Assembly (NCBI RefSeq): GCF_030164465.1
Contig: NZ_JASNJE010000006.1
Span: 62,001-126,000 of the forward strand
Length of the DNA: 64,000 bases
Origin: Sedimentitalea xiamensis
GTDB taxonomy: Bacteria > Pseudomonadota > Alphaproteobacteria > Rhodobacterales > Rhodobacteraceae
Direction: 5' to 3'
Position numbers and translations under genes: made by a program. The notes below the pieces were generated by a model that saw only the letters and a program-made list of their open reading frames with translations, was not told the origin of the DNA and ran no database searches. Numbering within the stretch: position 1 is the first letter of the stretch; every line of letters starts with the position of its first letter. Shown here one piece after another: positions 46,229 through 56,559 of this stretch.

Positions 46229-47839
46229 TCAGCCCGCGCGCCATGCGGTCGCGGTGCAGCCGGTATTGGAAACATCGGTATAGCTGTTGCCATCCGGAGA
46301 CAGGGTCCCGGTCGCGTAGGTCGTGAGATTCGGCCAGTAGAGCACCAGTTTCAGCGTGCGGCCGCTGAGCGTGGCGTGGACAGTCGCCGTCTGGCCCAGC
46401 GAATCCTGCAAGCTGCCCCGGAATGTATCCGGCCCCGAACGGCGATAGCGCACGGAGCCTGTGGTCTTGATGAACAGCGGGCAACTGGCGCGGAACTGCC
46501 AGCCCCCGGTCAGGTCGAAGGCCGCGGATTGGCCAGGGGAGATTTCCGCCGGTGTTTGCGTGACAACCGTCTTGCATCGGGCCCCGTCCGCTGCGCGCAG
46601 GGCGGCGAGCGCCCGTGCAGAGCCAAGGTCGGCCCCCTGCACGTCGGTCCCGGTGTCGGCGATGAACCTTTCAAATGCGCTGCGGGTTCGGGAACCGATG
46701 ATTCCGTCAGCGCCTCCTGCCGAACATCCGGCGGCGTTGAGGGCAAGTTGCGTCTGTCGGATGATGTCGCGCCGGTCGGGGATGTCCGGTGCCGAGGGAG
46801 CATCTTCGGGGACAGGGTTTTCCGTGACCGTGGCGGCGCGTTTCTGCGCCACAAGCTGTTCCGCGATCTGATAGGAAAACGCTTCGCTGCGGTCCGCATA
46901 GCGGTCAAGGAATGCCGTCAGCGCCGCGACCGTGCCGATCGAGCGGGCCAGTTCGAAATCCTGCCGCATCGTATCCGGCGGGGCCGCCGCCATGCGGGCG
47001 GGCGCGCTGTCGCCGGCCGGACCCACCACCTGCTCCACGCCCGGAGCGGCGCTGTCCGCGAAATAGAACTCGCCAAGCAACTCATCGTAATAGGCCGGAA
47101 ACTGCTGGTGATTGACGGTGCGCGCCATGTTGCGCACCTCCACACGCAACTCCGCCATCAGGGTCCGCAGTTCCAGTCCCGGTTGCGCCAGCCGGGGTAA
47201 CAGGGCGCGGGTGAATACCGAATTCCGCGCCGGGTCGTCTTCGGTCAGTTCGTCCAGCGCAAGTTGCCCGGCGCCGGCGGAAAAGATCACGAATGTCCCT
47301 TGCGGCGCGGTGATCCGGCCCAGGCCACGGGTGCCGCCGATGCTGCGTCCCGTGGCGGTATGGAACGGGTTGTTGCGGCAGGCGTCGACGATGGCGATGG
47401 TCATCCGCGCCCCGCTGGCCCGCACCCTGTCGAGCAACCCTGACAGGGCGATGGATTCGGCCTTGATGAAATCGCGTTCGCCGGATTCGGGCGCGACGAT
47501 ATCGGTGGGCAGGAGATAGTTTTCACCGTCGATTTCCACCCCGTGTCCGGCAAAGAACAGGAAGGCGCTGTCGCCCGGTTCCAGCCGGCCGGTGAAATCG
47601 GAAATGCTGCGGTTCATGTTGCGGCGGTCGGCGTTGATCGCGGTCAGGATCTCGAATCCCTGCGCCCGCAGCGCCACGGCGACCGATTCCGCATCGGCGA
47701 CCGCCTTGTCGAGGCTGGGAACCTGGGAATAGGCATCGTTGCCGATCACCAGGCCGATCTTGCGGTCCGCCTGTGCAAGGGCCGGCCAGCAAAGACAAAG
47801 AACGAACAGAAACAAGGCTTTTCGCAAGGCAAACTCCAC
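46229..47839 (-). CDS. secreted caspase-family (C14) protein with peptidoglycan-binding-like domain
   Basis: 536 residues with a signal peptide (KALFLFVLCLCWPALAQA). The caspase-like domain covers about 26-260 with catalytic His99 in FFAGHG and Cys154 in IVDACRNNPF. A peptidoglycan-binding-like helical repeat follows (QLALNAAGCSAGGADGIIGS), then a C-terminal beta-rich part. Bacterial orthocaspases cleave after basic residues; the target is unknown. The start is GTG at 47839 or, better by Shine-Dalgarno (TGGAG six bases upstream), TTG at 47827. Confidence 0.88.
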   Translation of the reverse strand: MEFALRKALFLFVLCLCWPALAQADRKIGLVIGNDAYSQVPSLDKAVADAESVAVALRAQGFEILTAINADRRNMNRSISDFTGRLEPGDSAFLFFAGHGVEIDGENYLLPTDIVAPESGERDFIKAESIALSGLLDRVRASGARMTIAIVDACRNNPFHTATGRSIGGTRGLGRITAPQGTFVIFSAGAGQLALDELTEDDPARNSVFTRALLPRLAQPGLELRTLMAELRVEVRNMARTVNHQQFPAYYDELLGEFYFADSAAPGVEQVVGPAGDSAPARMAAAPPDTMRQDFELARSIGTVAALTAFLDRYADRSEAFSYQIAEQLVAQKRAATVTENPVPEDAPSAPDIPDRRDIIRQTQLALNAAGCSAGGADGIIGSRTRSAFERFIADTGTDVQGADLGSARALAALRAADGARCKTVVTQTPAEISPGQSAAFDLTGGWQFRASCPLFIKTTGSVRYRRSGPDTFRGSLQDSLGQTATVHATLSGRTLKLVLYWPNLTTYATGTLSPDGNSYTDVSNTGCTATAWRAG

Positions 47840-47893
47840 AGTCCGATTCGCAGGGAGTATATCCGGATCGGCGCCAGGTGTGCGTGGCCTGGG

Positions 47894-48847
47894 TTACGTG
47901 GAACAGCTGGCTCCGCCCAGGACACAGAACTTGGCGCAGTGCGGATGGTTCAGATGCACGTCGCGTTCGGCGTCTGCCAGGGTTTCGCCGAGTTCGAATT
48001 CGGCGGAATAGGGCAGAAGGGTGCAGGCCAGAACGGTCGGACGATCCGCGCCCTTGCGTTTCACGACCATGCGGGAGGACGCGCACATCACGTCTTGGGG
48101 CCGCTTGTTCAGGATTCCCCAGCATGCCGTGGTGATTTCCGGCACTTCGGCGGTTTCGTCCATTTCCGGGAAGAGCACGGTCCGGCCGGGGTCCTGCGCA
48201 TCGATGTCAAATCCGTGCTTGGCGAAAAGCGCGGCATATCCTGCGCGGCTGTCCGCTTCGTTGTCGCCCCAGACCGATCGGCCAGCCACCGCCATGCGGA
48301 ACCCGTTGTCGCGCAGCCAGCCCATCCCGTAGAGCGTGCGTTCAAAACTGCCCCTGCCGCGTTCGCGGTCATGCAGTTCGGCGCTGAAGTGATCGACCGA
48401 CACCCGCAACGTCAGCCTGTCACCATAGGTGTTGAGCAGTTGCAGCAGACCCCGGCGCATCGTCTTGCGCATCATGGGCTGCATGGCGTTGGTGAGGATG
48501 AGAACCTCGTGTCCGCGCGACAGGGCGAGGCGGGCCATCTCGATGATCTCGGGGTTCATGAAAGGTTCGCCGCCTGTGAATCCGATCTCGCGGACCGGCC
48601 ATGCGCGGTCCTGGATCTGGTCCAGGAAGCCGTTGACCTCGGCGGCGGAGATATAAACCAGCGCATCATTCGTCGGGCTGCTCAGGATATAGCAGTTCGC
48701 ACATTCGATGTTGCAAAGCGTTCCGGTGTTGAACCAGAGCGTTTGCGGAGACCGCAGTGACACGGACGCCCGCGGCTGGCCGTCAGCCGTGACCTGTGGA
48801 TCCCGGAATTTCCCGTGGTTGGCCGATCTGGAGACGACGTCTTTCAT
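47894..48847 (-). CDS. radical SAM protein
   Basis: 317 residues. The 4Fe-4S cluster motif is CNIECANC (Cys45, Cys49, Cys52), with the SAM-binding GFTGGEPFMNP. Extra C-terminal cysteines (CWGI, CASSR, ACTLLP, HCAKFCVLGGASC) could bind a second cluster. The substrate is unknown. It is upstream of the caspase gene on the same strand with a 54-base gap, so co-expression is possible. No precursor peptide gene is evident next to it. Confidence 0.9.
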   Translation of the reverse strand: MKDVVSRSANHGKFRDPQVTADGQPRASVSLRSPQTLWFNTGTLCNIECANCYILSSPTNDALVYISAAEVNGFLDQIQDRAWPVREIGFTGGEPFMNPEIIEMARLALSRGHEVLILTNAMQPMMRKTMRRGLLQLLNTYGDRLTLRVSVDHFSAELHDRERGRGSFERTLYGMGWLRDNGFRMAVAGRSVWGDNEADSRAGYAALFAKHGFDIDAQDPGRTVLFPEMDETAEVPEITTACWGILNKRPQDVMCASSRMVVKRKGADRPTVLACTLLPYSAEFELGETLADAERDVHLNHPHCAKFCVLGGASCST

Positions 48848-48923
48848 GCATGCTTTCCGTGTGTTGGCCTGTTGGTGATGTCTAGCCTATGCTATGGGCG
48901 GTGAGAAAGCGGCGGCAAAGCGA

Positions 48924-48958
48924 TTGACACAGTTGTGATACACTTGGGTGTGGATACA
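48924..48958 (+). promoter_or_regulatory. candidate zwf control region
   Basis: A consensus TTGACA (48924-48929) is followed by a direct repeat TGTGATACA (48934-48942) and TGTGGATACA (48949-48958). No good -10 lies at normal spacing, so the -35 reading is uncertain. The repeat may be a regulator site. Confidence 0.35.
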
Positions 48959-49009
48959 GTCGGGCGCAGATGCTTTCCATCGGCGCCGGACAATCAGGTG
49001 GGGCAAAGC

Positions 49010-50467
49010 ATGGTATCTCGTGTCATTCCGGTCGATCCCTTCGATCTGGTCATATTTGGCGGCACCGGCGATCTTGCCCGGCGCAAGATCCTGCCGGGAC
49101 TGTTCCGGCGTCACTGCGCGGGGCAGATCCCCGATGAAGCGGCCATCATCGGGGCGGCCAGAACGCAACACAGCCGGTCGGAATACCGGTCCTTCGCCGC
49201 GGAGGCGATCCGCGAATTTGCCAACGGACAGCCCTGCGATGAGGGCGCGCTTGCGGCGTTTCTGGACCGGCTCCAGTATGTTGCAATCGACGCGCGCGGC
49301 ACGCAAGGCTGGGCGGAGCTGGCGGGCCAGGTTCATCCGGACAGGGTCCGGGCCTTCTATTTCTCGGTGGGTCCGGCGCTGTTTGGCGATCTGGCGGAAC
49401 GGATTCATTTGCACGGCATGGCGACGGACGACGCCCGGATCGTGGTCGAAAAACCCTTTGGTCACGATCTGGCCAGCGCAAGGGCGCTGAACGCGACGCT
49501 CGCGGCGCATTTCCAGGAAGGTCAGATCTACCGGATCGATCACTACCTGGGCAAGGAAACGGTTCAGAACCTGATGGCAATCCGGTTCGGCAACATGCTG
49601 TTCGAACCGCTCTGGAACAGCCAGTATGTCGACCACATCCAGATCACCGTCGCCGAAACCGTCGGGGTCGGTGGGCGCGGCGAGTATTATGACAAGGCCG
49701 GAGCAATGCGCGACATGGTGCAGAATCACCTGATGCAGCTTCTGTGCCTGATCGCCATGGAACCACCGGCGAAATTCGATCCCGATGCGGTGCGCGACGA
49801 GAAACTGAAGGTGATCCGCGCGCTCGATCCGGTGGAGCCGCATCACATCGTGCGCGGCCAGTACGAGGCGCAGGATGGCGCCCATCCCAGTTACCGGGAT
49901 GCGGTCGGCGATCCGCGCAGCAGCACCGAAAGCTACATCGCGCTGAAGACCCATGTCAGCAACTGGCGGTGGGCCGGAACGCCGATCTACCTGCGGACGG
50001 GCAAGCGACTGGTGGCGCGGTCCTCGGTCATCAACGTGATGTTCAAGGACGCGCCGCATTCGATCTTTGGCCAGGAAGCCGGCCGGCACGCCAACGTGTT
50101 GTCGATCCGCCTGCAACCGAACGAGGGCATCACGCTTCTGGTGACGATCAAGGAACCGGGTCCGGGGGGCATGCGGCTGGTGGATGTGCCGCTGGACATG
50201 ACCTTCGCCAAGGCGCTGGGGCCGGAAGGCGAAGACCCGCCCGATGCCTACGAGCGTCTGATCATGGATGTGATCCGGGGCAACCAGACCCTGTTCATGC
50301 GCGGTGACGAGGTCGAAGCCGCCTGGGCCTGGACCGACCCGATCATCGCCGGATGGAAATCGCGCGGGGAGGTGCCAAAACCCTATGAAAGCGGTAGCAA
50401 CGGTCCGGGCGATGCCGATCTTCTGATGCAACGGGACCGCCGGGCCTGGAGGGGGATAAAACCATGA
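49010..50467 (+). CDS. zwf: glucose-6-phosphate 1-dehydrogenase
   Basis: 485 residues. NADP motif GGTGDLARRK near the start and the catalytic RIDHYLGKE signature mid-protein. It oxidises glucose 6-phosphate to 6-phosphogluconolactone. The ATG at 49010 gives the normal family length. The stop overlaps pgl by 4 bases, beginning a zwf-pgl-pgi operon. Confidence 0.97.
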   Translation: MVSRVIPVDPFDLVIFGGTGDLARRKILPGLFRRHCAGQIPDEAAIIGAARTQHSRSEYRSFAAEAIREFANGQPCDEGALAAFLDRLQYVAIDARGTQGWAELAGQVHPDRVRAFYFSVGPALFGDLAERIHLHGMATDDARIVVEKPFGHDLASARALNATLAAHFQEGQIYRIDHYLGKETVQNLMAIRFGNMLFEPLWNSQYVDHIQITVAETVGVGGRGEYYDKAGAMRDMVQNHLMQLLCLIAMEPPAKFDPDAVRDEKLKVIRALDPVEPHHIVRGQYEAQDGAHPSYRDAVGDPRSSTESYIALKTHVSNWRWAGTPIYLRTGKRLVARSSVINVMFKDAPHSIFGQEAGRHANVLSIRLQPNEGITLLVTIKEPGPGGMRLVDVPLDMTFAKALGPEGEDPPDAYERLIMDVIRGNQTLFMRGDEVEAAWAWTDPIIAGWKSRGEVPKPYESGSNGPGDADLLMQRDRRAWRGIKP

Positions 50468-51135
50468 ATGTCGTCGATTATCCGGACCGGGAAATGGCCG
50501 CTATCGGTCTTGCGAACGTGTTGGCCGGGGCATTGAATTCGCGTCTGTTGACGAGCGATCACGCGTCCTTCGCCGTGCCGGGGGGCAGCACGCCGGGGCC
50601 GGTGTTCGACGCGCTTTGCGCCGCCGATCTCGACTGGAGCCGGGTGAGCGTCTTCGCCACCGACGAACGCTGGGTGCCTGAAAGCGATCCGAGATCGAAC
50701 GGGCGGCTGATCCGGTCGCGCCTGCTGACCGGACCGGCCGCGGAAGCAACCTATCTGCCGCTCTATCGAAATGTGACCCGGCCGGAGGAAGTGCTGTCCG
50801 AGATCGAAGAAAGCCTTGCGCCGGAATTGCCGATCTCGGTCCTGCTGCTGGGGATGGGGACCGACATGCACACGGCCTCGTTGTTTCCGGGGGCCCAAGG
50901 GTTGACGGCGGCGCTGGACCGCGACGCGCCGGCCGTGGTGGCGATGCGACCTGACGCGGTGCCCGAGGCGCGGGTCAGCCTGTCGGCGCGGGTGCTTGAC
51001 GAGGCGCTGGCGAAACATCTCGTGATCTTCGGCGCGGAAAAGCGGGCGGCCTTGGACCGGGCCTTGTCGCTGCCGCCGGAAACCGCGCCGGTCCAGGCGG
51101 TGCTCGGGGACATGACGATACATTGGGCGGAATAG
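50464..51135 (+). CDS. pgl: 6-phosphogluconolactonase
   Basis: 223 residues of the DevB/NagB-like fold. AVPGGSTPGPVFDAL near the start, TDERWVPESDPRSNG, and LGMGTDMHTASLFPG are the family motifs. It hydrolyses the lactone made by Zwf. Three bases separate it from pgi. Confidence 0.95.
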   Translation: MNVVDYPDREMAAIGLANVLAGALNSRLLTSDHASFAVPGGSTPGPVFDALCAADLDWSRVSVFATDERWVPESDPRSNGRLIRSRLLTGPAAEATYLPLYRNVTRPEEVLSEIEESLAPELPISVLLLGMGTDMHTASLFPGAQGLTAALDRDAPAVVAMRPDAVPEARVSLSARVLDEALAKHLVIFGAEKRAALDRALSLPPETAPVQAVLGDMTIHWAE

Positions 51136-51138
51136 AGC

Positions 51139-52752
51139 ATGCCGGACTGGTCTTATCTCAGGGCTCTGCACCGGGCAGCGCCGAGGATCGCGGATCTGTT
51201 CGCCGCCGATCCGGCGCGGGCGGACAGGTTCAGCGTTAAAACGGCGGATCTGATGCTGGATTACTCGAAGACGGCGCTGGATGACACGGCCAGGGCAGGG
51301 CTGGTCGCACTGTGCGACGCCGGCGGTGTCGCCGAACGGCGCGAAGCCATGTTCACCGGAGCGCCGATAAACGAAACCGAAGGCCGGGCCGTTCTGCATA
51401 CCGCGCTGCGCAATCTCGATGGCGGGTCCGTTCTTGTCGATGGTGCGGATGTGATGCCCGGCATCCGGGACACGCTGGCGCGGATGCGGGGGTTCTGCGA
51501 CGCGGTCCGGACAGGTGCCGCCATGGGCGTTGGCGGCCCGTTCACCGACGTGATCAACATCGGGATCGGAGGGTCCGACCTTGGCCCGGCAATGGCCGTC
51601 GCCGCATTGGCGCCTTACCACGACGGACCGCGGTGCCATTTCGTGTCCAATGTGGACGGCGCGCATATCGCCGATACCCTGCGCGGGCTCGACCCGACAA
51701 CGACGCTTGTCATAGTAGCGTCCAAAACCTTTACCACCGTGGAAACCATGACCAATGCCCGCACGGCGCGGGACTGGATGCAGACGGGCGGCGGCGATCC
51801 GGAAAGGCAGTTCGCCGCAGTGTCGAGCGCGCCGGGGGCAACGGCGGAATTCGGCATCATGCCCGAGAACGTGTTCGGGTTTCAGGACTGGGTCGGGGGG
51901 CGCTATTCGGTCTGGGGGCCGGTGGGCCTGTCGCTGATGCTGGCCATCGGTCCGGCTGGCTTTGACGCCTTCCTGCGCGGCGCGCAGGCGATGGATCGTC
52001 ATTTCCGCTCCGCCGATTTCGCGGACAACATGCCGGTGATACTGGCGCTGGTGGGACTGTGGCACAATCAGGTCTGCGGATACGCGACCCGCGCCGTTCT
52101 GCCCTACGATCAGCGGCTGTCTCGGTTGCCGGCCTATCTGCAACAGCTGGAAATGGAATCCAACGGCAAGAGCGTTGCGATGGACGGTAGCGCCCTGACC
52201 GGGCCGTCGGGCCCCGTGGTCTGGGGCGAACCCGGCACCAATGGGCAACATGCGTTCTACCAGTTGATCCATCAGGGAACCGCGGTGGTGCCCTGTGAAT
52301 TCATGGTCGCGGCGCAGGGTCATGAGGCCGCACTGGCGCACCACCACCGGCTGCTCGTGGCGAACTGCCTCGCCCAGTCCGAAGCCCTGATGCGGGGCCG
52401 GTCGCTGCGACAGGCGCGCGCCATGCTCGCAGGCAGGGGCCTTTCCGACCCTGAACTGGACCGGCAGGCCCGCCACCGGGTGTTCCCCGGCAACCGTCCG
52501 TCGGTCACACTGATCTATCCGAAACTCACGCCTTTCGTGCTGGGCCAGATCGTTGCGCTTTACGAACACCGGGTCTTTGTCGAAGGCGTGATCCTCGGCA
52601 TCAATTCCTTCGACCAGTGGGGCGTCGAACTGGGCAAGGAACTCGCGACTTCGCTGGGGCCGGTCGTCGATGGCAGCGAAAGCGCCGCCGGAAAGGACGG
52701 GTCGACCGCGGCGCTTGTCGACTATGTCCATCGTCACGGGGGCGGCGCCTGA
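51139..52752 (+). CDS. pgi: glucose-6-phosphate isomerase
   Basis: 537 residues. [12 protein letters not shown], the signature [14 protein letters not shown]-type segment, the catalytic region [19 protein letters not shown], and the C-terminal lysine region. It interconverts glucose 6-phosphate and fructose 6-phosphate. With zwf and pgl it supplies carbon to the Entner-Doudoroff and oxidative pentose phosphate routes. Confidence 0.97.
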   Translation: MPDWSYLRALHRAAPRIADLFAADPARADRFSVKTADLMLDYSKTALDDTARAGLVALCDAGGVAERREAMFTGAPINETEGRAVLHTALRNLDGGSVLVDGADVMPGIRDTLARMRGFCDAVRTGAAMGVGGPFTDVINIGIGGSDLGPAMAVAALAPYHDGPRCHFVSNVDGAHIADTLRGLDPTTTLVIVASKTFTTVETMTNARTARDWMQTGGGDPERQFAAVSSAPGATAEFGIMPENVFGFQDWVGGRYSVWGPVGLSLMLAIGPAGFDAFLRGAQAMDRHFRSADFADNMPVILALVGLWHNQVCGYATRAVLPYDQRLSRLPAYLQQLEMESNGKSVAMDGSALTGPSGPVVWGEPGTNGQHAFYQLIHQGTAVVPCEFMVAAQGHEAALAHHHRLLVANCLAQSEALMRGRSLRQARAMLAGRGLSDPELDRQARHRVFPGNRPSVTLIYPKLTPFVLGQIVALYEHRVFVEGVILGINSFDQWGVELGKELATSLGPVVDGSESAAGKDGSTAALVDYVHRHGGGA

Positions 52753-52830
52753 ACGAGCCTGAGACGGTTTTCGTTTTGCGGATCGCGCACCGGGCCTTAG
52801 CCTGCGGAAGACCAGCTTCCGGAGGGCCAA

Positions 52831-54036
52831 ATGGGTCAGGATCCGCATTCGGACACGACGGCGGCAATCGTCGCGGGGTGCATCGTCGCCTTCGTGGGCT
52901 TCGGCTTTGCCGCCACGTTCGGCGTCTTCCTCAGGCCGATGTCCCTGGACCTTGGTTGGGGGCGCGAGGTGTTTGCCCTGTCGATGGCCATTCAGGCGCT
53001 CTGCTGGGGCGTGACCCAGCCGCTGGCCGGCATGGTCGCAGACCGTCAGGGAACCGCGCGTGTGCTGGCCTTTGGCGCGGTCGTCTCGGCGCTGGGGTTC
53101 TTCCTGCGCGGCGCGGTCATAGACCCGGCCGTCTTCATCGCCTCGGGCGTGGTTGTCGGGGTGGGAACCGGGGCCTGCTCGTTTCCGGTGGTGATCGTGG
53201 CATTGGGCAAGGTGGTGGACGCCAGACGGCGCAGTTTCGTTCTGGGTCTCGGAACCGCCGCTGCATCGACGGGCATGTTCGTTGCGGCCCCGCTGTCGTC
53301 GCTGCTGATGAGCCTGATCGGCTGGCAATCGGCAATTCTGGTGATCGCGGCCAGTTTCCTGCTGATCCTGCCTGTGCTTGTGTTCATTGCGCGCGTGTCC
53401 CGGCCCACGGCGCAGGACGGCGCCGGCGACGGGTTCGCCCGGGCGGTGCGGACAGCCTTTGGAGACCGCTCGTATGTACTGCTGTTCTTCGGCTTCTTCG
53501 TCTGCGGCTTTCACGTCGCTTTCATCCAGACCCATCTTCCGGCCTATATCGCCGACCACCAGCTTGCGCCGGTCATCGGGGCCTGGTCGCTGGCGATCAT
53601 CGGATTGTTCAATATCGCCGGGTCCTTCCTGTCCGGCTGGGCAGGTCAGCGGCATTCCAAGAAAAACGCTCTGGCCGGCATCTACTTTTCGCGCGCGGTG
53701 GTCATCGCCGCCTTTGTCCTGATCCCGCTGTCGCCCGCAAGCGTCTATGTCTTTTCGGCCTTCATGGGGCTTCTCTGGCTCTCGACGGTTCCGCTGACGA
53801 CCGGTCTGGTCGCGCAAACCCAGGGGCTGCGATTCCTGTCGACCCTCGCCGGGCTGGTGTTCTTCAGCCATCAGACCGGGGCCTTTGTCGGAGCCTGGCT
53901 GGGCGGCCGGATCTATGATGCGACCGGTGACTATCAGGGCATGTGGTGGGCGGCCATCGGGCTGGCGCTGCTGGCGACTCTGCTGCACCTTCCGATCCGC
54001 GAAACGCCCGGCCAATTGGCGCAGGCCGAAACCTAG
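52831..54036 (+). CDS. MFS transporter
   Basis: 401 residues with twelve membrane segments. PLAGMVADRQGTARVLAFG is the loop 2-3 MFS motif. FGFAATFGVFLRPMSLDLGWGRE resembles the monocarboxylate/oxalate-formate branch. Substrate is not known. It lies 78 bases after pgi on the same strand, and its stop overlaps the convergent thioesterase stop by 4 bases. Confidence 0.88.
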   Translation: MGQDPHSDTTAAIVAGCIVAFVGFGFAATFGVFLRPMSLDLGWGREVFALSMAIQALCWGVTQPLAGMVADRQGTARVLAFGAVVSALGFFLRGAVIDPAVFIASGVVVGVGTGACSFPVVIVALGKVVDARRRSFVLGLGTAAASTGMFVAAPLSSLLMSLIGWQSAILVIAASFLLILPVLVFIARVSRPTAQDGAGDGFARAVRTAFGDRSYVLLFFGFFVCGFHVAFIQTHLPAYIADHQLAPVIGAWSLAIIGLFNIAGSFLSGWAGQRHSKKNALAGIYFSRAVVIAAFVLIPLSPASVYVFSAFMGLLWLSTVPLTTGLVAQTQGLRFLSTLAGLVFFSHQTGAFVGAWLGGRIYDATGDYQGMWWAAIGLALLATLLHLPIRETPGQLAQAET

Positions 54037-54509
54037 CTCTCGGCGACGGCGCCGTCGCTTTCTGCGAAATGCCGGCGCAGCCCGTCCGGCAGCGGCCAGC
54101 GGCCCGACCCGTCCGGATGCAACATCACCATGACACCGGTCAGCGTTGCGCGCAGATCGCCCGCCCAAAGTTCCTGGTGAACCGTATAGGACGAGTTGCG
54201 AAACGCCGTAACCCGCGCGGTGGCGACATAATCCTCGCCCATCAGCATTTCCTTGATGAACCGCATGTCGGCATTCCGCAACACCGTCCGTGGAAGGGGT
54301 TGACCGGCGTAGTATCGGGCGCAGAACATGTCGAAATAGGCGACGCGCAGGGTTTCGAACCATCCCATGTAGGATTTGTTGTTCACGTGATTCAGAACGT
54401 CGAGCTCCGCATAGCGCACCCGGTCCGCCAAGGCGGCCGGCTGCGGGGCGGTCAGACCGAAGTCGATCTGTTCCTCGGGGCTGAGCGGAGAATGGTAACG
54501 CAAGGTCAT
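54033..54509 (-). CDS. hotdog-fold acyl-CoA thioesterase (4HBT type)
   Basis: 158 residues from the ATG at 54509. RVRYAELDVLNHVNNKSYMG carries the catalytic Asp and the HVNN pattern of the 4-hydroxybenzoyl-CoA thioesterase group. It would hydrolyse an acyl-CoA. It is divergent from an acyl-CoA synthetase 191 bases away, which hints at a shared substrate class. Confidence 0.88.
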   Translation of the reverse strand: MTLRYHSPLSPEEQIDFGLTAPQPAALADRVRYAELDVLNHVNNKSYMGWFETLRVAYFDMFCARYYAGQPLPRTVLRNADMRFIKEMLMGEDYVATARVTAFRNSSYTVHQELWAGDLRATLTGVMVMLHPDGSGRWPLPDGLRRHFAESDGAVAES

Positions 54510-54700
54510 AAGCGGAACGGGTATCCAGAACGCGTGATTTGGGCAAGGCCGATATTGCCAAGCCAGATATTCGTTGGCAGTTTGACCGCCGGAGGAGACG
54601 GGCTGTTTCACAGCATTCCCGACCAGGGGGAGATGGCCGAGTTTCACACGTAATTTTTGACCGCACAGGCCGCAGCCTGTCGCCAAGGAAGGAACCTGCC

Positions 54701-56320
54701 ATGCTCGGCCAGATGATGACTGCACCCTTGTTGATTTCGTCCCTGATCGATCACGCCGATCGCTATCACGGCGAGACGGAGATCGTATCCGTGGAAACCT
54801 CGGGCGGCGTTGAAAACTGCACGTGGGGCGACGTGGCCCGCAACGCCCGCCGCCTCGGCTCAGCACTCACCAAGCTGGGTCTTGAGCCGCAGGCCCGGTG
54901 CGGCACCATCGCGTGGAACAACCGCCGCCACCTCGAGATCTATTTCGGCGTGTCGGGGGCAGGGTTCGTCTGCCACACCATCAACCCGCGCCTGTTCCCG
55001 GAACAGCTGATCTACATCATCAACCACGCGGACGACCAGGTTCTGTTCCTGGACGCGACCTTCCTGCCGATCGCGGCCAAGCTGGGCGAGCATCTGCCGA
55101 ACCTCAAGCATATCGTCCTGATGGGACCGCGTGACGAGGCGATGGCTGAGCAGGTGCCGGGCCTGCTGTTTTACGACGAGTTGCTGGAAACCGGGGACGA
55201 CTCCTTTGCCTGGCCGAATTTCGACGAGAACACGGCTTCCAGCCTCTGCTATACCTCGGGCACGACAGGCAATCCCAAGGGGGTTCTCTATTCGCACCGG
55301 TCGACCCTGCTGCACACCTATGCCGCCAATCTCAGCGATACGCTGGGGCTGACGGCGATGGATGTGGTGATGCCGGTGGTGCCCATGTTCCACGTCAATG
55401 CCTGGGGCGTGCCCTATTGCGCCGCCATGGTGGGCGCGCGGCTGGTGATGCCGGGGCCGGGGCTGGACGGCGAAAGCCTCGTCAAGCTGATAGACGGCCA
55501 CAGGGTCACGATGGCGCTGGGGGTTCCGACGATCTGGATCGGCCTTCTGGCGCATGCCAAGGGCATGGGCAGCAAGCTCGACAGCCTCAAGCGCACGGTC
55601 GTGGGCGGATCCGCCTGTCCGCCGTCGATGATCAAGCAGTTCCGTCAGGACTTCGGGGTGGATACCATCCACGCCTGGGGCATGTCCGAGATGAGCCCGC
55701 TCGGGTCGGTCAACATCCCGCTCGCCAAGCATCTGGAATTGCCGATCGAGGAACAGCATCACCTGCGCGAAAGCCAGGGCCGGCCTCCCTTTGGCGTCGA
55801 CCTGAGGATCGTGGACGAGGATGGCAATGTGTTGCCCAACGACGGCAAATCGCAGGGCGATCTGGAAGTGCGCGGACATTGGGTGCTGGACAGCTATTTC
55901 CGGATGGAGGATCAGAAAATCCTGCACGACGGCTGGTTCGCGACCGGCGACGTGGCGACGATCGACAAGGACGGCTTCATGACGATCCGCGACCGGTCCA
56001 AGGACATCATCAAGTCGGGCGGCGAATGGATCAGTTCGGTCGAGCTGGAAAACATCGCCGTCGCCCATCCCAAGCTGGCCAATGCCGCGGTCATCGGTGT
56101 GCATCATCCGAAATGGGATGAACGGCCGCTGCTCGTCGCGGTCGTGGCAGAGGGCGAAACACCGAGCGAAGAGGAGCTGCTCGCGTTCTACGAAGGCAAG
56201 ATCGCAAGCTGGCAGGTGCCTGACAAGGTCGTGTTCATCGACGCGCTGCCGCTGAACGCCACCGGGAAAGTGCTGAAACGCAATCTGCGCGAGCAGTTCG
56301 CCGACGCGCTGAAGGGCTGA
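54701..56320 (+). CDS. medium/long-chain acyl-CoA synthetase (DmdB-like subgroup possible)
   Basis: 539 residues starting [10 protein letters not shown] with AAGGAAGGA upstream. P-loop [58 protein letters not shown] and the C-terminal [12 protein letters not shown] complete the ANL set. Many roseobacter enzymes with this start are fatty acid or 3-methylmercaptopropionate CoA ligases (DmdB); I cannot separate these by eye. No other DMSP-demethylation gene is in the window. Confidence 0.9.
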   Translation: MLGQMMTAPLLISSLIDHADRYHGETEIVSVETSGGVENCTWGDVARNARRLGSALTKLGLEPQARCGTIAWNNRRHLEIYFGVSGAGFVCHTINPRLFPEQLIYIINHADDQVLFLDATFLPIAAKLGEHLPNLKHIVLMGPRDEAMAEQVPGLLFYDELLETGDDSFAWPNFDENTASSLCYTSGTTGNPKGVLYSHRSTLLHTYAANLSDTLGLTAMDVVMPVVPMFHVNAWGVPYCAAMVGARLVMPGPGLDGESLVKLIDGHRVTMALGVPTIWIGLLAHAKGMGSKLDSLKRTVVGGSACPPSMIKQFRQDFGVDTIHAWGMSEMSPLGSVNIPLAKHLELPIEEQHHLRESQGRPPFGVDLRIVDEDGNVLPNDGKSQGDLEVRGHWVLDSYFRMEDQKILHDGWFATGDVATIDKDGFMTIRDRSKDIIKSGGEWISSVELENIAVAHPKLANAAVIGVHHPKWDERPLLVAVVAEGETPSEEELLAFYEGKIASWQVPDKVVFIDALPLNATGKVLKRNLREQFADALKG

Positions 56321-56559
56321 ACCCAAAGGGCGCAAGGCATGGCCGGGCGGGGACACGGATCGTCCTGTGCCCGCAGACACGGAGTGAGTGCAACGATGGC
56401 CGGGTTTCTTCGCCCGGCTTCGTGGCCATGTATCGCAAGACTGCCATCCCGAGTCGCTGCCAAGGCCGTTGTAGGCGCATTCGTCCGCAACTATGTCCCG
56501 TCTGCCCGGAGGCGGGGCGACAGCCCGTCGGCTGGATGGCGCACACAAGAATGCCAGCC
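56321..56559. other. gene-free segment with imperfect hairpins
   Basis: Between the synthetase stop and the tamB fragment lie an imperfect inverted repeat at 56347-56374 (GCGGGGACACGG against TCCTGTGCCCGC) and a short GCCGGG/CCCGGC hairpin at 56399-56418. Neither has a T-run. They may end the synthetase transcript. I see no coding remnant I can name. Confidence 0.4.

Noticed and set aside
50383-54702. A 1439-codon open frame on the minus strand
   Set aside because: It is antisense to pgl, pgi and the MFS gene and is Arg/Pro/Gly-rich with no domain. It is a product of high GC at third codon positions; only the thioesterase in another frame is real on this strand.
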